From contig JAHLWP010000021.1 of the NCBI GenBank assembly GCA_019057865.1, positions 1-64,000 on the forward strand: 64,000 nt of DNA, read 5' to 3'. Every line of letters starts with the position of its first letter. Position 1 is the stretch's first letter. Both the position numbers and the translations under genes were made by a program. Source of the stretch: Promethearchaeota archaeon (GTDB lineage Archaea > Asgardarchaeota > Lokiarchaeia > Sigyniarchaeales > SOKP01). Shown one piece after another: positions 44,470-54,193 of the stretch. The notes beneath the pieces are model-generated. The model was not told the DNA's origin. It saw nothing but the letters and a program-made list of their open reading frames with translations, and did not search any database.

Positions 44470-45927
44470 TTATCCCCAAAATGGTTTCCAGCGATTCCAT
44501 ATATCCCATCGCTGTATATTTTTTATGTTATACCAGACTGCTTTTTGTCTATATCTACTTTTTAAGATTTTATAAATTTGGTGGGAGATGTAGCGGGGTC
44601 GCTGCATAAACTTTCTATGAGTTTCTTTTATACGTGCCATTAGTTCACTCAAAGGTATATTAAGAATAGCAGTACCAACTTCCCAACATTCATCCGGGTT
44701 AATTCGCTTTGCATCTACCATCTGATCCCAAATCCAATTTCCGGGAATTATGCCTAAAATATGAAATTGTGGAAAATCAATATCTAATTTAAGTGATAAA
44801 TTAAATGTATCAATTATTTCCTCACGTGTCTCAATTGGCGCACCCACTATAAAATTTGCTAGAATAATATCAATCCCAACTTTTTTCGAATTTTTTATTG
44901 CATCATAGACTTGATTTAGTGTAATCCTTTTATTGTACCAGTCTAAGACTCTTTGTGAGCCACTTTCGACGCCATAACTAATAATCTTGCAGCCCATATG
45001 TTTCATTGCAGTCAGAAGCTCCCTTGAGCTCTGAGTTACCCTCCCCTCAGCCATCCACTTTAAATCTATCTTTTCTTTTCTAATTAAATAAGATAGTTCC
45101 ATTAATCTTTTTTTACTTATAGTAAAGTTATCATCAACCCAATACAAATTTTGATAACCTTGATTCTCGAGAAGAGAAAGTTCTTCTACTATATTTTTAG
45201 GAGATCTTGGGCGCCATCTGCCCCAAAACATAGCGCTTGAGCAAAATGTACATTGAAATGCACAACCTCTTGAAGAAGAAGCAGTGGCAAAATTTCCTAG
45301 CGAAATATCAAGACCTTCTACTTCACTTTTATATTCTACATTTCCTAATAATTTCCTATTTGGAAATGGAAGTGTGTCAATATTTTCTATAAGGGGTCTA
45401 TCTTCATTTCTAATAATTCTACCATTATTTCGATACGACACACCTCTTATATCTTCAAAGCCATGACCTTTTTCAGTTTTTTCAGCAATTTCTAAAAGAG
45501 TGTTTTCCCCTTCTCCTCTAATGCAAGCATCAATGAATGGGTACTTATTTAATATTCTGGTATCATTGAAAGTTGCGTGATAATTCCCAAATAAAATCTT
45601 AACATTCGGATTTATTTCTTCCTTTACTCTTTTAGCAATTTCTGCTGATGTAATTCCAGTTCCTGAGGTGGTTATCGTTGAAAAACCTAAAATATCTGGA
45701 TCTTCGTGTTTTATCCGCTTTAGAGTATCATTAATCGAAGCCCCCCTAGCGAATTGATCATATATAGATACATCAAAATTATTTTCGCTTAGATAAGTAG
45801 CGAGGTATAGTATCCCCATTGGCGGAAATCCATAAAAATCTATTTTTTCTTTGACATACTGTTCGGCATCTTTAACGGAAAAAAATCCTTTTTCAGGTGG
45901 CTTTGGGAAAATTAAAGATACTTTCAA
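44470..45927 (-). CDS. B12-binding radical SAM enzyme 1
   Basis: A 485-residue class B radical SAM protein of the BchE/MpnM-like group. The N-terminal cobalamin-binding domain (about 1-150) has PPMGILYLATYL and GNYHATFND, and the radical SAM core carries the triad CAFQCTFC after SSRG. The C-terminal part contains the VGAPIETREEI and FPQFHILGIIPG segments. Such enzymes methylate or cyclise unactivated carbons. The target is unknown; with the divergent paralogue and the glycan genes it may modify a surface polymer or lipid. Confidence 0.88.
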   Translation of the reverse strand: MKVSLIFPKPPEKGFFSVKDAEQYVKEKIDFYGFPPMGILYLATYLSENNFDVSIYDQFARGASINDTLKRIKHEDPDILGFSTITTSGTGITSAEIAKRVKEEINPNVKILFGNYHATFNDTRILNKYPFIDACIRGEGENTLLEIAEKTEKGHGFEDIRGVSYRNNGRIIRNEDRPLIENIDTLPFPNRKLLGNVEYKSEVEGLDISLGNFATASSSRGCAFQCTFCSSAMFWGRWRPRSPKNIVEELSLLENQGYQNLYWVDDNFTISKKRLMELSYLIRKEKIDLKWMAEGRVTQSSRELLTAMKHMGCKIISYGVESGSQRVLDWYNKRITLNQVYDAIKNSKKVGIDIILANFIVGAPIETREEIIDTFNLSLKLDIDFPQFHILGIIPGNWIWDQMVDAKRINPDECWEVGTAILNIPLSELMARIKETHRKFMQRPRYISHQIYKILKSRYRQKAVWYNIKNIQRWDIWNRWKPFWG

Positions 45928-46124
45928 AAAATCACTTTAAATTTGAATTAAATTTAATTGTTCTTTTAATTAAAACATCATCATTTCAATTCTAGTTTAA
46001 TTATGTAAGTTAAATAAATCTTAAAAATAAAATCACTTTTAATGTATTTATTAGAAAAGAGATAAAAATTCGTAAAATTAAAACAAATAATATCATATAC
46101 AACCCTGTGAAAATGGTCTATTAA

Positions 46125-47585
46125 ATGAAAATAATTGATAAAAAAATCCAAAAAGTAGCGTTAGTAAATCCCAATTTTATTACAAAAAGCATTACAGATA
46201 AATTTACAATCCCTGCTTTAGGATTAGAATATCTTGCTGCTAATATTTTAGATTTAGCTGAAGTGAAGATAATTAATGGTAAAGTAAGGAATTTAAACCT
46301 CAAGGAAATTATGGAGGAAATTAATGAATTTAACCCAGATATTGTTGGAATTTCATGTTGTTTAACAACAGGAGTTAATTTTGCCTTAGAAATAGCAAAA
46401 GAGTCAAAAAAACTTGGATATTCAATCGTATTAGGGGGGTGGCATCCTAATTTTGCACCTTCTGAAGTTTTAAAATATCCATTTGTAGATATTATTGTCC
46501 GAGGAGAGGGAGAAGTCACCTTTCGGGAATTAATCGAAAACAAAAATCTAGAAAATATAAAAGGAATATCATATAAAAACAATGGGAGTATTATAAACAA
46601 TCCAGATCGCCCATTAATCAAAGATTTAAATAAACTACCATTTCCTGCAAGGGAATTAAGAAATAAAAAGTCTTATTTTCAAATCTTTCAGATGCCTATA
46701 GATGCGATTGAGACATCAAGGGGTTGCCTATTTAAATGCACTTTCTGTAATATTCATCTTTTTTATCGAGGAACCTATAGAACAAAAAGTCCAGAACGGG
46801 TTATTCAAGAGTTAAAAATTATTACAAATGGAAAAAAACATATAAATGTAATGATTGTGGATGATAATTTCACAACAGATATTAAAAGAGTAGAGAAAAT
46901 TTGTGATTTAATAATCAAAGAAGGAATTAAAGTGGATTTAACTTGTCAAAGTCGCATTGATGTTATAAAAAAGAATCCAAATGTAATCAAAAAAATGTCT
47001 AAAGCAGGGTTTTGGTGTTTTTTCCTTGGTATTGAATCATTTAACCAAAAATCTTTAAACAGTATTCAGAAAAGAGTTCAATTACGGGATATTTTTGAAG
47101 CAATTAAAATACTTCATGATAACGATATAGTAATAATTGGCAGTATGTTGGTGGGTTCAAATCTTGATGAGGAAGAGAAAGATACTGATTTAATGATAAA
47201 GGTTGTTAAAAAGTTAGGAATAGATTTTCCGTTATATTCGGTAATGACACCTTTACCAGGCACGAAATTCAGAGATGTATTGATCGAAAAAGATTATCTG
47301 CTATCTCATAATTGGAGTGAATACAATTTTACCACAGCAGTAAATCGATTAAATAAACTTTCAAAGGAAAAGTTAGACCAACTTTTATCTAAGGCATATT
47401 ATTATGGATATTTTCATAGGGGGTGGAAAGATACTTTTATGAGATTATATAGGAAAAAAGGAATTAATTTATTTTTAAATACAAGAAAATTTAGAGCTAT
47501 TAAGAATCTTTTAGGTTTTTTTAGAAGTATTAGAAGAATGAAAAATGAAATAGATTCAATATCCCCTACCATAAAATTTAATTGA
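46125..47585 (+). CDS. B12-binding radical SAM enzyme 2
   Basis: A 486-residue paralogue of the divergent 44470-45927 gene with the same plan: B12 domain (about 1-150, with PALGLEYLAANIL and GGWHPNFAPSE), radical SAM core with CLFKCTFC after ETSRG, and a long C-terminal basic tail. The two are about 200 bases apart and divergent. It is likely to act on a related substrate, perhaps a lipid precursor. ATG 46125 lies in an AT-rich leader. Confidence 0.88.
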   Translation: MKIIDKKIQKVALVNPNFITKSITDKFTIPALGLEYLAANILDLAEVKIINGKVRNLNLKEIMEEINEFNPDIVGISCCLTTGVNFALEIAKESKKLGYSIVLGGWHPNFAPSEVLKYPFVDIIVRGEGEVTFRELIENKNLENIKGISYKNNGSIINNPDRPLIKDLNKLPFPARELRNKKSYFQIFQMPIDAIETSRGCLFKCTFCNIHLFYRGTYRTKSPERVIQELKIITNGKKHINVMIVDDNFTTDIKRVEKICDLIIKEGIKVDLTCQSRIDVIKKNPNVIKKMSKAGFWCFFLGIESFNQKSLNSIQKRVQLRDIFEAIKILHDNDIVIIGSMLVGSNLDEEEKDTDLMIKVVKKLGIDFPLYSVMTPLPGTKFRDVLIEKDYLLSHNWSEYNFTTAVNRLNKLSKEKLDQLLSKAYYYGYFHRGWKDTFMRLYRKKGINLFLNTRKFRAIKNLLGFFRSIRRMKNEIDSISPTIKFN

Positions 47586-47652
47586 AATTCCAAATTTTCA
47601 ACAACAATTCCAATCCTTTCTATGAGATAATTCAAAACTACTTACTAATGCA

Positions 47653-48804
47653 ATGTTAAGCATTACACATAAATCGAAAAATCAATCTTTTCAATTGCCA
47701 ATATCAGGATATTTGGGATATACTATAAGTAAATTTTTTCATTTATGTACACCTATTACTTTTCTTCATGAGAGATTTGAAACTATAACATTATTTAATG
47801 ATATCCGTAAATTGAAAATAAATAAACCTATTTACATTACTGGTCTCGCTCGTGCAGGAACAACCATCGTATTGGAAATGTTAAGTAAGCACCCAGATTT
47901 AGCAACACATCAATATAAGAATCTTCTTATACCATATTTCCCTAATTGGTTATATAAACTTACCAATAAGGTTAGGCTTTTTTCAAAACCGACTGAAAGG
48001 ATTCATAAGGATGGTATAATGGTTACGCGTGATAGTCCCGAAGCAGTAGAGGAGATATTCTGGAGAAAATATTTTAAGCACACGAGTACTGAAAAATCTT
48101 CACATATAATAAATGGGAACATAATAAACCCCAAATTTGAGAGATTTTATCCAAATCATATCCGAAAGCTCTTAATTGCCCAAAAGCGTTCTCGTTATTT
48201 AGCAAAAAACAACTACAATATCACTAGATTGGAGTATTTGCTACGAATTTTCCCATCTACCAAATTTTTACTAATTATTCGTAATCCAGTAAATCATATT
48301 GCTTCATTAATTAAACAAACAAAACTTTTCATGAAGATGGAAAATCAAATACCTCTTTTACAAGATTGGTTGAAAATCCTAGGGCACCAGGAATTTGGCC
48401 ATCATAGCATTTGTATAAATGTAAATAACACAGAATCAATTCATAAAATTCGTAAATTGTGGAGCAATAAAAAAACATATGTAAAAGGATGGGCATATTA
48501 TTGGGTGTCCATTTACGATTTTATTGCCGATAGTCTTGAAGCAAATGAAAAACTCAGAAGTGCGACCTTTATAGTTAATTATAATGAATTATGCGAAAAC
48601 CCAGCAGATATTATTGATAGAATACTTGAACATACTGAACTGCCCTTAGATAAATTTCTGAAAGTTAGAGAATATTATATTAATCATTTACATAAACCCA
48701 CCTATTATTCTCCTGACTTTTCTGAACAAGAACTCTCAGATATTTACGAGATTACAAAGGACACTGCTTCTCGATTTGGATTAAAAATTTCTTTAGGCAA
48801 TTAA
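47653..48804 (+). CDS. sulfotransferase-family protein
   Basis: A 383-residue PAPS-dependent sulfotransferase-fold protein. The 5'-phosphosulfate loop is ITGLARAGTTIVLEML, and the 3'-phosphate region reads FLLIIRNPVNHIASL with Arg and Ser in place. It probably sulfates a carbohydrate or lipid. It follows radical SAM gene 2 in the same direction by about 70 bases, and its last 12 bases overlap the convergent deacetylase gene. Confidence 0.85.
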   Translation: MLSITHKSKNQSFQLPISGYLGYTISKFFHLCTPITFLHERFETITLFNDIRKLKINKPIYITGLARAGTTIVLEMLSKHPDLATHQYKNLLIPYFPNWLYKLTNKVRLFSKPTERIHKDGIMVTRDSPEAVEEIFWRKYFKHTSTEKSSHIINGNIINPKFERFYPNHIRKLLIAQKRSRYLAKNNYNITRLEYLLRIFPSTKFLLIIRNPVNHIASLIKQTKLFMKMENQIPLLQDWLKILGHQEFGHHSICINVNNTESIHKIRKLWSNKKTYVKGWAYYWVSIYDFIADSLEANEKLRSATFIVNYNELCENPADIIDRILEHTELPLDKFLKVREYYINHLHKPTYYSPDFSEQELSDIYEITKDTASRFGLKISLGN

Positions 48805-49539
48805 CTGTTTTAAAGTTATGAATTCCGCTTTTCTAGCTAGAGATTCCACAATAAAACCACGTAATGTTTCTAAAAATGTATTTCCTGTATGAAGCCAACG
48901 ATCTAGTCTAAATAAAATATTTTTTATTGTTTCAAACTTACTTGCATGCTTACGAATTAAATTTTTCATATTTATTGCTTCACAAGGATGAAAATATAAT
49001 ATAAGTAATTCATTTTTAAAGATCTTCCGTTTTAGAAAAGGATAAGGTAATCTCAAATAGATACTATATTTTGAAGGGTGAAATTCTTGGATTTTTTTGT
49101 TATCTATTTGGTAATGTGGTAATTTCTTGGGTGATACAATCGAGGAATCGTATCTAAATCCTAAATTACTTAATATTTCAAATAAAAATTTTGGTGGTTT
49201 TAAATAAGGAGCTCGAAAACCGATAATCTCTGAATTTTGACAAGTTTCTTCTAGAACCTTTTTATTCTGATAAATTACATCTTGGCATTTAATAAAATCT
49301 AAGAGATTTAATCGTTCATGAGTTAAGCCATGACAAGCAATTTCATGACCTTTTTGCTCGATTTGTCTTATATACTCTGGTAGATGCTCAACGACATTTC
49401 CAGTACAAAAAAAAGTCCCCTTGACATTGAAATTATCTAAGATATCCAATATTTTCAATAATCCAATTTCCACGCCGAAATAGGTATCCAAAACATTAGG
49501 AAGATCCCTTTCAATATCAAAAGTCAGTGCAATCTTCAT
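48793..49539 (-). CDS. polysaccharide deacetylase (NodB-like)
   Basis: A 248-residue NodB-homology carbohydrate esterase (CE4). Motif 1 TFDIERD (Asp-containing), motif 2 CHGLTHERL with the HxxxH metal pair, and motif 3 GFRAPYLKP are seen. The TFDIE form rather than TFDDG resembles the subgroup acting on exopolysaccharide or lipid-linked sugars. It removes N-acetyl groups. Oriented towards the sulfotransferase gene. Confidence 0.88.
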   Translation of the reverse strand: MKIALTFDIERDLPNVLDTYFGVEIGLLKILDILDNFNVKGTFFCTGNVVEHLPEYIRQIEQKGHEIACHGLTHERLNLLDFIKCQDVIYQNKKVLEETCQNSEIIGFRAPYLKPPKFLFEILSNLGFRYDSSIVSPKKLPHYQIDNKKIQEFHPSKYSIYLRLPYPFLKRKIFKNELLILYFHPCEAINMKNLIRKHASKFETIKNILFRLDRWLHTGNTFLETLRGFIVESLARKAEFITLKQLIA

Positions 49540-49672
49540 TATTTACGCAATAATCTTTGAGATATAAAATTTTATTTAAAAGCATTGTTATTAAATTTTA
49601 TTTAAAAGCATAAAACTGAAAAATTTATTAATAATTTCAATATTTAATTTCAGAAAAGTAGATTAAAAAACA

Positions 49673-50788
49673 ATGCGAGTTTTAATATTAGGTGCTGGGA
49701 TTACTGGGTGCACATTGGCAAGACTGATGAAAGATAAGGATTATCTTGTTTCAATTAAGGAAAAACAAGATCATATTGGAGGATTATGTTATACAAAAAC
49801 AAATCCTAACGGAATTTTATATGAGCCCTATGGTGGACATGCATTTCACACTAAAGATAGTCGTATTAAAAAGTTTGTTCTTAATTTTTCAGAGTTTAAT
49901 AATTACATTCACAGAAAGGGGATTTTTATCAATGGTGTATTGTGGCATTTTCCTCTCAGTAAGAAGACTATTTTTGAGATGGAAAGGAGCGAAAAAATTC
50001 TTAAGGAATTAGAAGAACGACCAACTACTCCTGATTTAACTAATTTTGAAACATTAGCTATTTCTCAATTTGGAAATACTTTATATAGATTATTTATTTA
50101 TAATTACTCCAAGAAAATGTGGGGTGTAGAACCCAAAGAATTAACAACTGAATATATCCAAAATCGTATTACACTGAAAGACTCTAATACTCAGTTATTT
50201 GAAGATAATTTTCAAGGACTACCTGTTAAAGGATATACAAAATTCCTTAGAAATATGATACATGACATCCCCATTGAATTAAATACTAGTGAATTTGACG
50301 AGTCTTTGTATGATCTCATTTTATACTCAGGTCGAATAGATGAACTATTTAAATTTAAATTTGGAATTTTACAATTTAGGTCTTTACGATTTGACTATAA
50401 GGAAAATGATGTTTGGGAAAATGATAATTATGGTTCAATTAACCTCCCTCAACATGCGAAATATATACGAAAAGTAAATTTTAAAATTATGTATCAACAG
50501 AAAATAAATAAATCATGGATCCAATATCAAGAACCGATATCATTCAATAATAATATGCCAATGTATCCAATATATACTAAACAAAATATTGAATTATTTG
50601 ATAGATATCTTATTGAAGCTTGCAAGTCTAACAAAATTATTCCCGTTGGTCGTTTGGGATTATGCAAATATTTAGAAATGGGTCAAGCTATTTCTTTAGC
50701 AATGAATATGATTCTTTTAATAAAAAAATGGAAAAAATTAAGCCCTAAAAATAGATATCTTGAAATTAAGAAGCTATTAAATAATTAA
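49673..50788 (+). CDS. UDP-galactopyranose mutase-like flavoprotein
   Basis: FAD-binding protein of 371 residues. The dinucleotide loop LGAGITG, the IGGLCYTKTNPNG and YGGHAFHT segments, FRSLRFDYKE and the C-terminal GRLGLCKYLEMGQAI follow the UDP-galactopyranose mutase fold, which interconverts pyranose and furanose forms of UDP-galactose. Some residues usual in the true mutase (the Tyr-Tyr-Asp of the final motif) are changed here to Cys/Leu/Glu, so the sugar substrate may differ or the activity may have been altered. Possible role in furanose-containing glycans. Confidence 0.78.
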   Translation: MRVLILGAGITGCTLARLMKDKDYLVSIKEKQDHIGGLCYTKTNPNGILYEPYGGHAFHTKDSRIKKFVLNFSEFNNYIHRKGIFINGVLWHFPLSKKTIFEMERSEKILKELEERPTTPDLTNFETLAISQFGNTLYRLFIYNYSKKMWGVEPKELTTEYIQNRITLKDSNTQLFEDNFQGLPVKGYTKFLRNMIHDIPIELNTSEFDESLYDLILYSGRIDELFKFKFGILQFRSLRFDYKENDVWENDNYGSINLPQHAKYIRKVNFKIMYQQKINKSWIQYQEPISFNNNMPMYPIYTKQNIELFDRYLIEACKSNKIIPVGRLGLCKYLEMGQAISLAMNMILLIKKWKKLSPKNRYLEIKKLLNN

Positions 50789-50803
50789 TAAGTCTAATTC
50801 TAG

Positions 50804-51574
50804 CTATAATTGTTTCTTCCAATTAATATCTTTTGCTAAATTATAAAAAATGTCTTTTTTTGAATGGTATTGGACAACACGTCCTAAACTACGACGAGTG
50901 CTTAAATATCTTCCACTTGTTAACACTGAAATAAAATTTAGAGTTTTAATTTTACCCTTTTTCATAATTCTACTTAGATATATTAACGAATCTGAGAATA
51001 CCTTGTCAATTCCCATTAAATTTGGCGGTAGTTGCTTAAATCCACCAACTTTAAAAAATATATCTCTTCTAACAATTATATTACACCCTAAAAGTTCAGG
51101 ATATCCAAGTAAAGTTTTAAAAAAATACCATAAGTGCATACTAAAGTTAAGAAAAAAATAGATCGTTATAGTAAATATCTGGGAACCCAAATTAAATGTA
51201 ATGGCTCTTCCATCATAATATTTAACTCTGGCACTACAAGCAAAAAGATTTTTATGTTTCTCAAAGATTCTATAGACTTTTTGTAAGAAATATGGATCTA
51301 TTAACGTATCTGCATCTAAAAATACAAGTAAATCACCAGAAGTTTTAGGTACAACAAAATTTAATTGAGATGACTTTCCTCTTTTTGGTGATATATACAC
51401 TTCTGCAAATTCTTTTGCTAAAGAAACGGTTTTGTCAGAGCTTTGTCCATCAACTACAATAATTTCATAAGGAATGTTGCAATTTTGCCTTTTAACGGCT
51501 GTTAATGCTTTTATTATGTGTGTCTCTTCATTATAGGTGGGAATAATAACTGAAATTTTTGGTTTATAATTCAT
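50804..51574 (-). CDS. family 2 glycosyltransferase
   Basis: GT-A fold inverting glycosyltransferase (256 residues). SVIIPTYNEET at the nucleotide-sugar site, VVDGQSSDKT, and the metal-binding DAD in VFLDADTLID are GT2 signatures; a hydrophobic stretch around residues 140-165 suggests membrane association. It probably adds one sugar to a growing glycan or lipid. Convergent with the UGM-like gene, 15 bases apart. Confidence 0.9.
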   Translation of the reverse strand: MNYKPKISVIIPTYNEETHIIKALTAVKRQNCNIPYEIIVVDGQSSDKTVSLAKEFAEVYISPKRGKSSQLNFVVPKTSGDLLVFLDADTLIDPYFLQKVYRIFEKHKNLFACSARVKYYDGRAITFNLGSQIFTITIYFFLNFSMHLWYFFKTLLGYPELLGCNIIVRRDIFFKVGGFKQLPPNLMGIDKVFSDSLIYLSRIMKKGKIKTLNFISVLTSGRYLSTRRSLGRVVQYHSKKDIFYNLAKDINWKKQL

Positions 51575-51685
51575 TTTAATTTTATCTATAACAATTGAGA
51601 ATAGAAAACCTATTTATTATTCTAAAATGATTTCATATTATTCTATAAAAATTTCAAAAGCATTAAAAAATTAATTGATTTTAGA

Positions 51686-52801
51686 ATGTCTAAAGCTTCC
51701 GGTAAAACGAAATTTTTTACTAAGGGATTCATAATTTCATTTATTTTTTTAATCTTAAGTTCTACAATTATCATTTTATTTATAATAAATAGAATTTTTT
51801 TTTCAATTTCATGGATTGATACAATTTATGATTATATAGCACCACTATTATCAAAAATTTTCTATAAATATAATATCTACGTCTATGGTGGAATTTTAAT
51901 CGCTTTTGTGTTTCTACTTCCATTATTTGTATTAGGATATAACCTAGCAAAAACGAGACAATTAACTGGGTCAATTTTGTATATTTTTAGTTTATTAGGA
52001 TTCGTAATGATTATTTTCATAGCATCTTATTATACCTATTTTAGTATCTTATTTAATCAAGATTTAACTCTAAATACCAGGTTATTGCTATTCTTACTTT
52101 TTTTACCAATTAATTTTACATTGAGTTTAATCTTGTTTCTTGTAAATATAGATTTCATCATTTTTTTTAAGGATTTGGTTAAAGCAAGGAAAATTTGGAA
52201 GCACAAAAGACCTAAATTTGAAATTGAAGTTAAAGGTAAAATAACTAATATCAATATAGAAACGGATGAATTTATTTTCACACCTGTACCAATGTTAATT
52301 ATTGCGAAATATCTTCAAACTAAAGGTTTTTCTGTATCGTGGTTTGTAAGAGGCGCTTTTAATCATTTAATATCTTTAGTTATTACATATTTGACAGGCT
52401 GGCCACGAGCTAGAAATGTATTATTTCGACTTACCGGAATGAAAATAGGTAAAAATTGTCATATTTCTCAAAAAGCAATACCTGATCCACTCTTACCAGA
52501 ATTAATTGAATTTGAAGATGGTAGTGGCTGTGGTATTGGTACAAAATTATTAACCCATAATGCAATGAATATAAAACATGGACGCTTCAGTTTTGGGCCT
52601 ATTAAAATTTGTAAAAATGCAAGAATAGGAGCATACTCACTTGTATTACCTGGAGTTACAATTGGTAAAGGATCGATTATTGGAGCACATTCAGTAGTAG
52701 CAGATGATATTCCACCATATTCTATCGCACATGGTTCACCAGCTAAAGTAGTACGGCGATTAACTGATGATGAAAAAAAGGAAGTAAATAAAAAATATTA
52801 G
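51686..52801 (+). CDS. membrane-anchored left-handed beta-helix acyltransferase
   Basis: A 371-residue fusion: four or five membrane helices in the first 165 residues, a linker, then a hexapeptide-repeat domain (about 225-360) with RNVLFRLTGMKIGKNC, ARIGAYSLVLPGVTIGKGSIIGAHSVV, read here in parts (PGVTIGKGS, GAHSVV), and the final GSPAKVVRRL that closes the coil. Such domains transfer acetyl or other acyl groups to sugars. Membrane anchoring suits acylation of a lipid-linked glycan. Starts at ATG 51686. Confidence 0.83.
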   Translation: MSKASGKTKFFTKGFIISFIFLILSSTIIILFIINRIFFSISWIDTIYDYIAPLLSKIFYKYNIYVYGGILIAFVFLLPLFVLGYNLAKTRQLTGSILYIFSLLGFVMIIFIASYYTYFSILFNQDLTLNTRLLLFLLFLPINFTLSLILFLVNIDFIIFFKDLVKARKIWKHKRPKFEIEVKGKITNINIETDEFIFTPVPMLIIAKYLQTKGFSVSWFVRGAFNHLISLVITYLTGWPRARNVLFRLTGMKIGKNCHISQKAIPDPLLPELIEFEDGSGCGIGTKLLTHNAMNIKHGRFSFGPIKICKNARIGAYSLVLPGVTIGKGSIIGAHSVVADDIPPYSIAHGSPAKVVRRLTDDEKKEVNKKY

Positions 52802-52890
52802 ATCAAAATTATCTAATTAAAATTTTAAAAAAATCTCAAGAACAAACTTTTTTAAGTAAATAAAATAAATTATAGAATGGGTGAATTAGT

Positions 52891-54075
52891 ATGGCATCCG
52901 AAATAATGCTTAGTGATATAAGGACTGAAGTAGAAGCAACTTCTAATGATTGTAAACTATATAAACAAATCTGTGAAGAAAAAGAATATGATTTTGATCA
53001 GACAATTAAAGGATCAAATCTTGATGAAATACCTTATGTAAATTGGAATTATTTTAAAGAATCAAATAAAAAATTTCAGGAATTATTACGAATTCCTTAT
53101 AATGAATTATCATATTGGACAATTAGTTCATCTACATCCGGAGATCCAAGTCTAGTAGGAAGAGATGCTGAAGACATTGAAGTATTTAAAAATAATTATC
53201 GAAAAGTATTTGAAGAATATTCAAAAATGCGCTTAATTAAACGCTTAATTTTATTTGCGCCATCAATTGAATTTATGAATAAAATGCCAGGAAGCTGGTT
53301 AGGAAAACGAGGTTTTCTTTTTTATCGAGATATTGCAGATATTTGGAAAAATTATGAGATAGATTATTTATTGAAATTTAAAGTTTGGAAGGTTCTTCTC
53401 TACTTAATTAGTCATTTTAAGGCAAAAGCATTTATCGAAATAAATGGAAAATTGATGGTGAAAAGTCTTAAAGAGGTAGAACACCAGAAAACCCCTACAT
53501 TAATCGCTAATTCAGTCCCTCTAATGTATCAAAATTTTGTAGATTATTACAAGAAACATAAAAAAGGCTTTAATATGCCTGAAACTTTCAGAATTCAGCT
53601 TGGAGGTGGAGGATGGAACGGTATAAAAGGGAGAGTAAAACTTGAGCATAAAATAGATAAAGTGGACTTTATGGAAAAGATGTCTGGTTTTTTCAACATC
53701 CCATATGATAATATTACAGATAATTATGGTGCAACTGAAGTTCCAATTGCTTGTGGTGGTCATTGGAGTAAAAATTATGAGGATTTTCTATTTCATATTG
53801 ATAAAGATGAAGCTTATATAATCATCCGTGATATAGAAAATCTCGAAAGAATTAAAAAAACAAAAGAACCCGGTATAATAGAGGTATTAACCCCTTATGG
53901 TGTTAAATCCTATGCTGGTGTTGCTGTCATGCTTGATGATATAGTTGAAATAGTAGATTTTAACAAATGTGTTGAATGTGGTAGAGAAGGATTAGTATTT
54001 AGAATAACAGGAAGAATGACACCAGAAATTGGAAAAGGATGTAGTTCTTTTACGAATTTGTTCCCTTTTAAATAA
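52891..54075 (+). CDS. LuxE-like acyl-activating enzyme 1
   Basis: A 394-residue adenylate-forming protein of the LuxE/PaaK-like superfamily. The phosphate-binding loop SSSTSGDPS (79-87), NYGATEVPIACGGHW, and a C-terminal CVEC (360-363) then GRM...GKGC (Cys384) are visible. LuxE of luminous bacteria activates fatty acid as acyl-AMP and moves it to a C-terminal Cys; the position of Cys384 fits that acceptor. A paralogue sits convergently downstream. With no LuxC or LuxD in the window, transfer to a glycan or lipid in this cluster is the likely use. Confidence 0.8.
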   Translation: MASEIMLSDIRTEVEATSNDCKLYKQICEEKEYDFDQTIKGSNLDEIPYVNWNYFKESNKKFQELLRIPYNELSYWTISSSTSGDPSLVGRDAEDIEVFKNNYRKVFEEYSKMRLIKRLILFAPSIEFMNKMPGSWLGKRGFLFYRDIADIWKNYEIDYLLKFKVWKVLLYLISHFKAKAFIEINGKLMVKSLKEVEHQKTPTLIANSVPLMYQNFVDYYKKHKKGFNMPETFRIQLGGGGWNGIKGRVKLEHKIDKVDFMEKMSGFFNIPYDNITDNYGATEVPIACGGHWSKNYEDFLFHIDKDEAYIIIRDIENLERIKKTKEPGIIEVLTPYGVKSYAGVAVMLDDIVEIVDFNKCVECGREGLVFRITGRMTPEIGKGCSSFTNLFPFK

Positions 54076-54193
54076 AGGGCTTCTCATTTTTTGTCTAATA
54101 ATTAGTATAATAGCGCTATTTATTCTTTTTGATGATCATGGCTACATATGGACAAAAATTAGAGAAAAACCCTAATAAAAATAAGTGGAGAAA

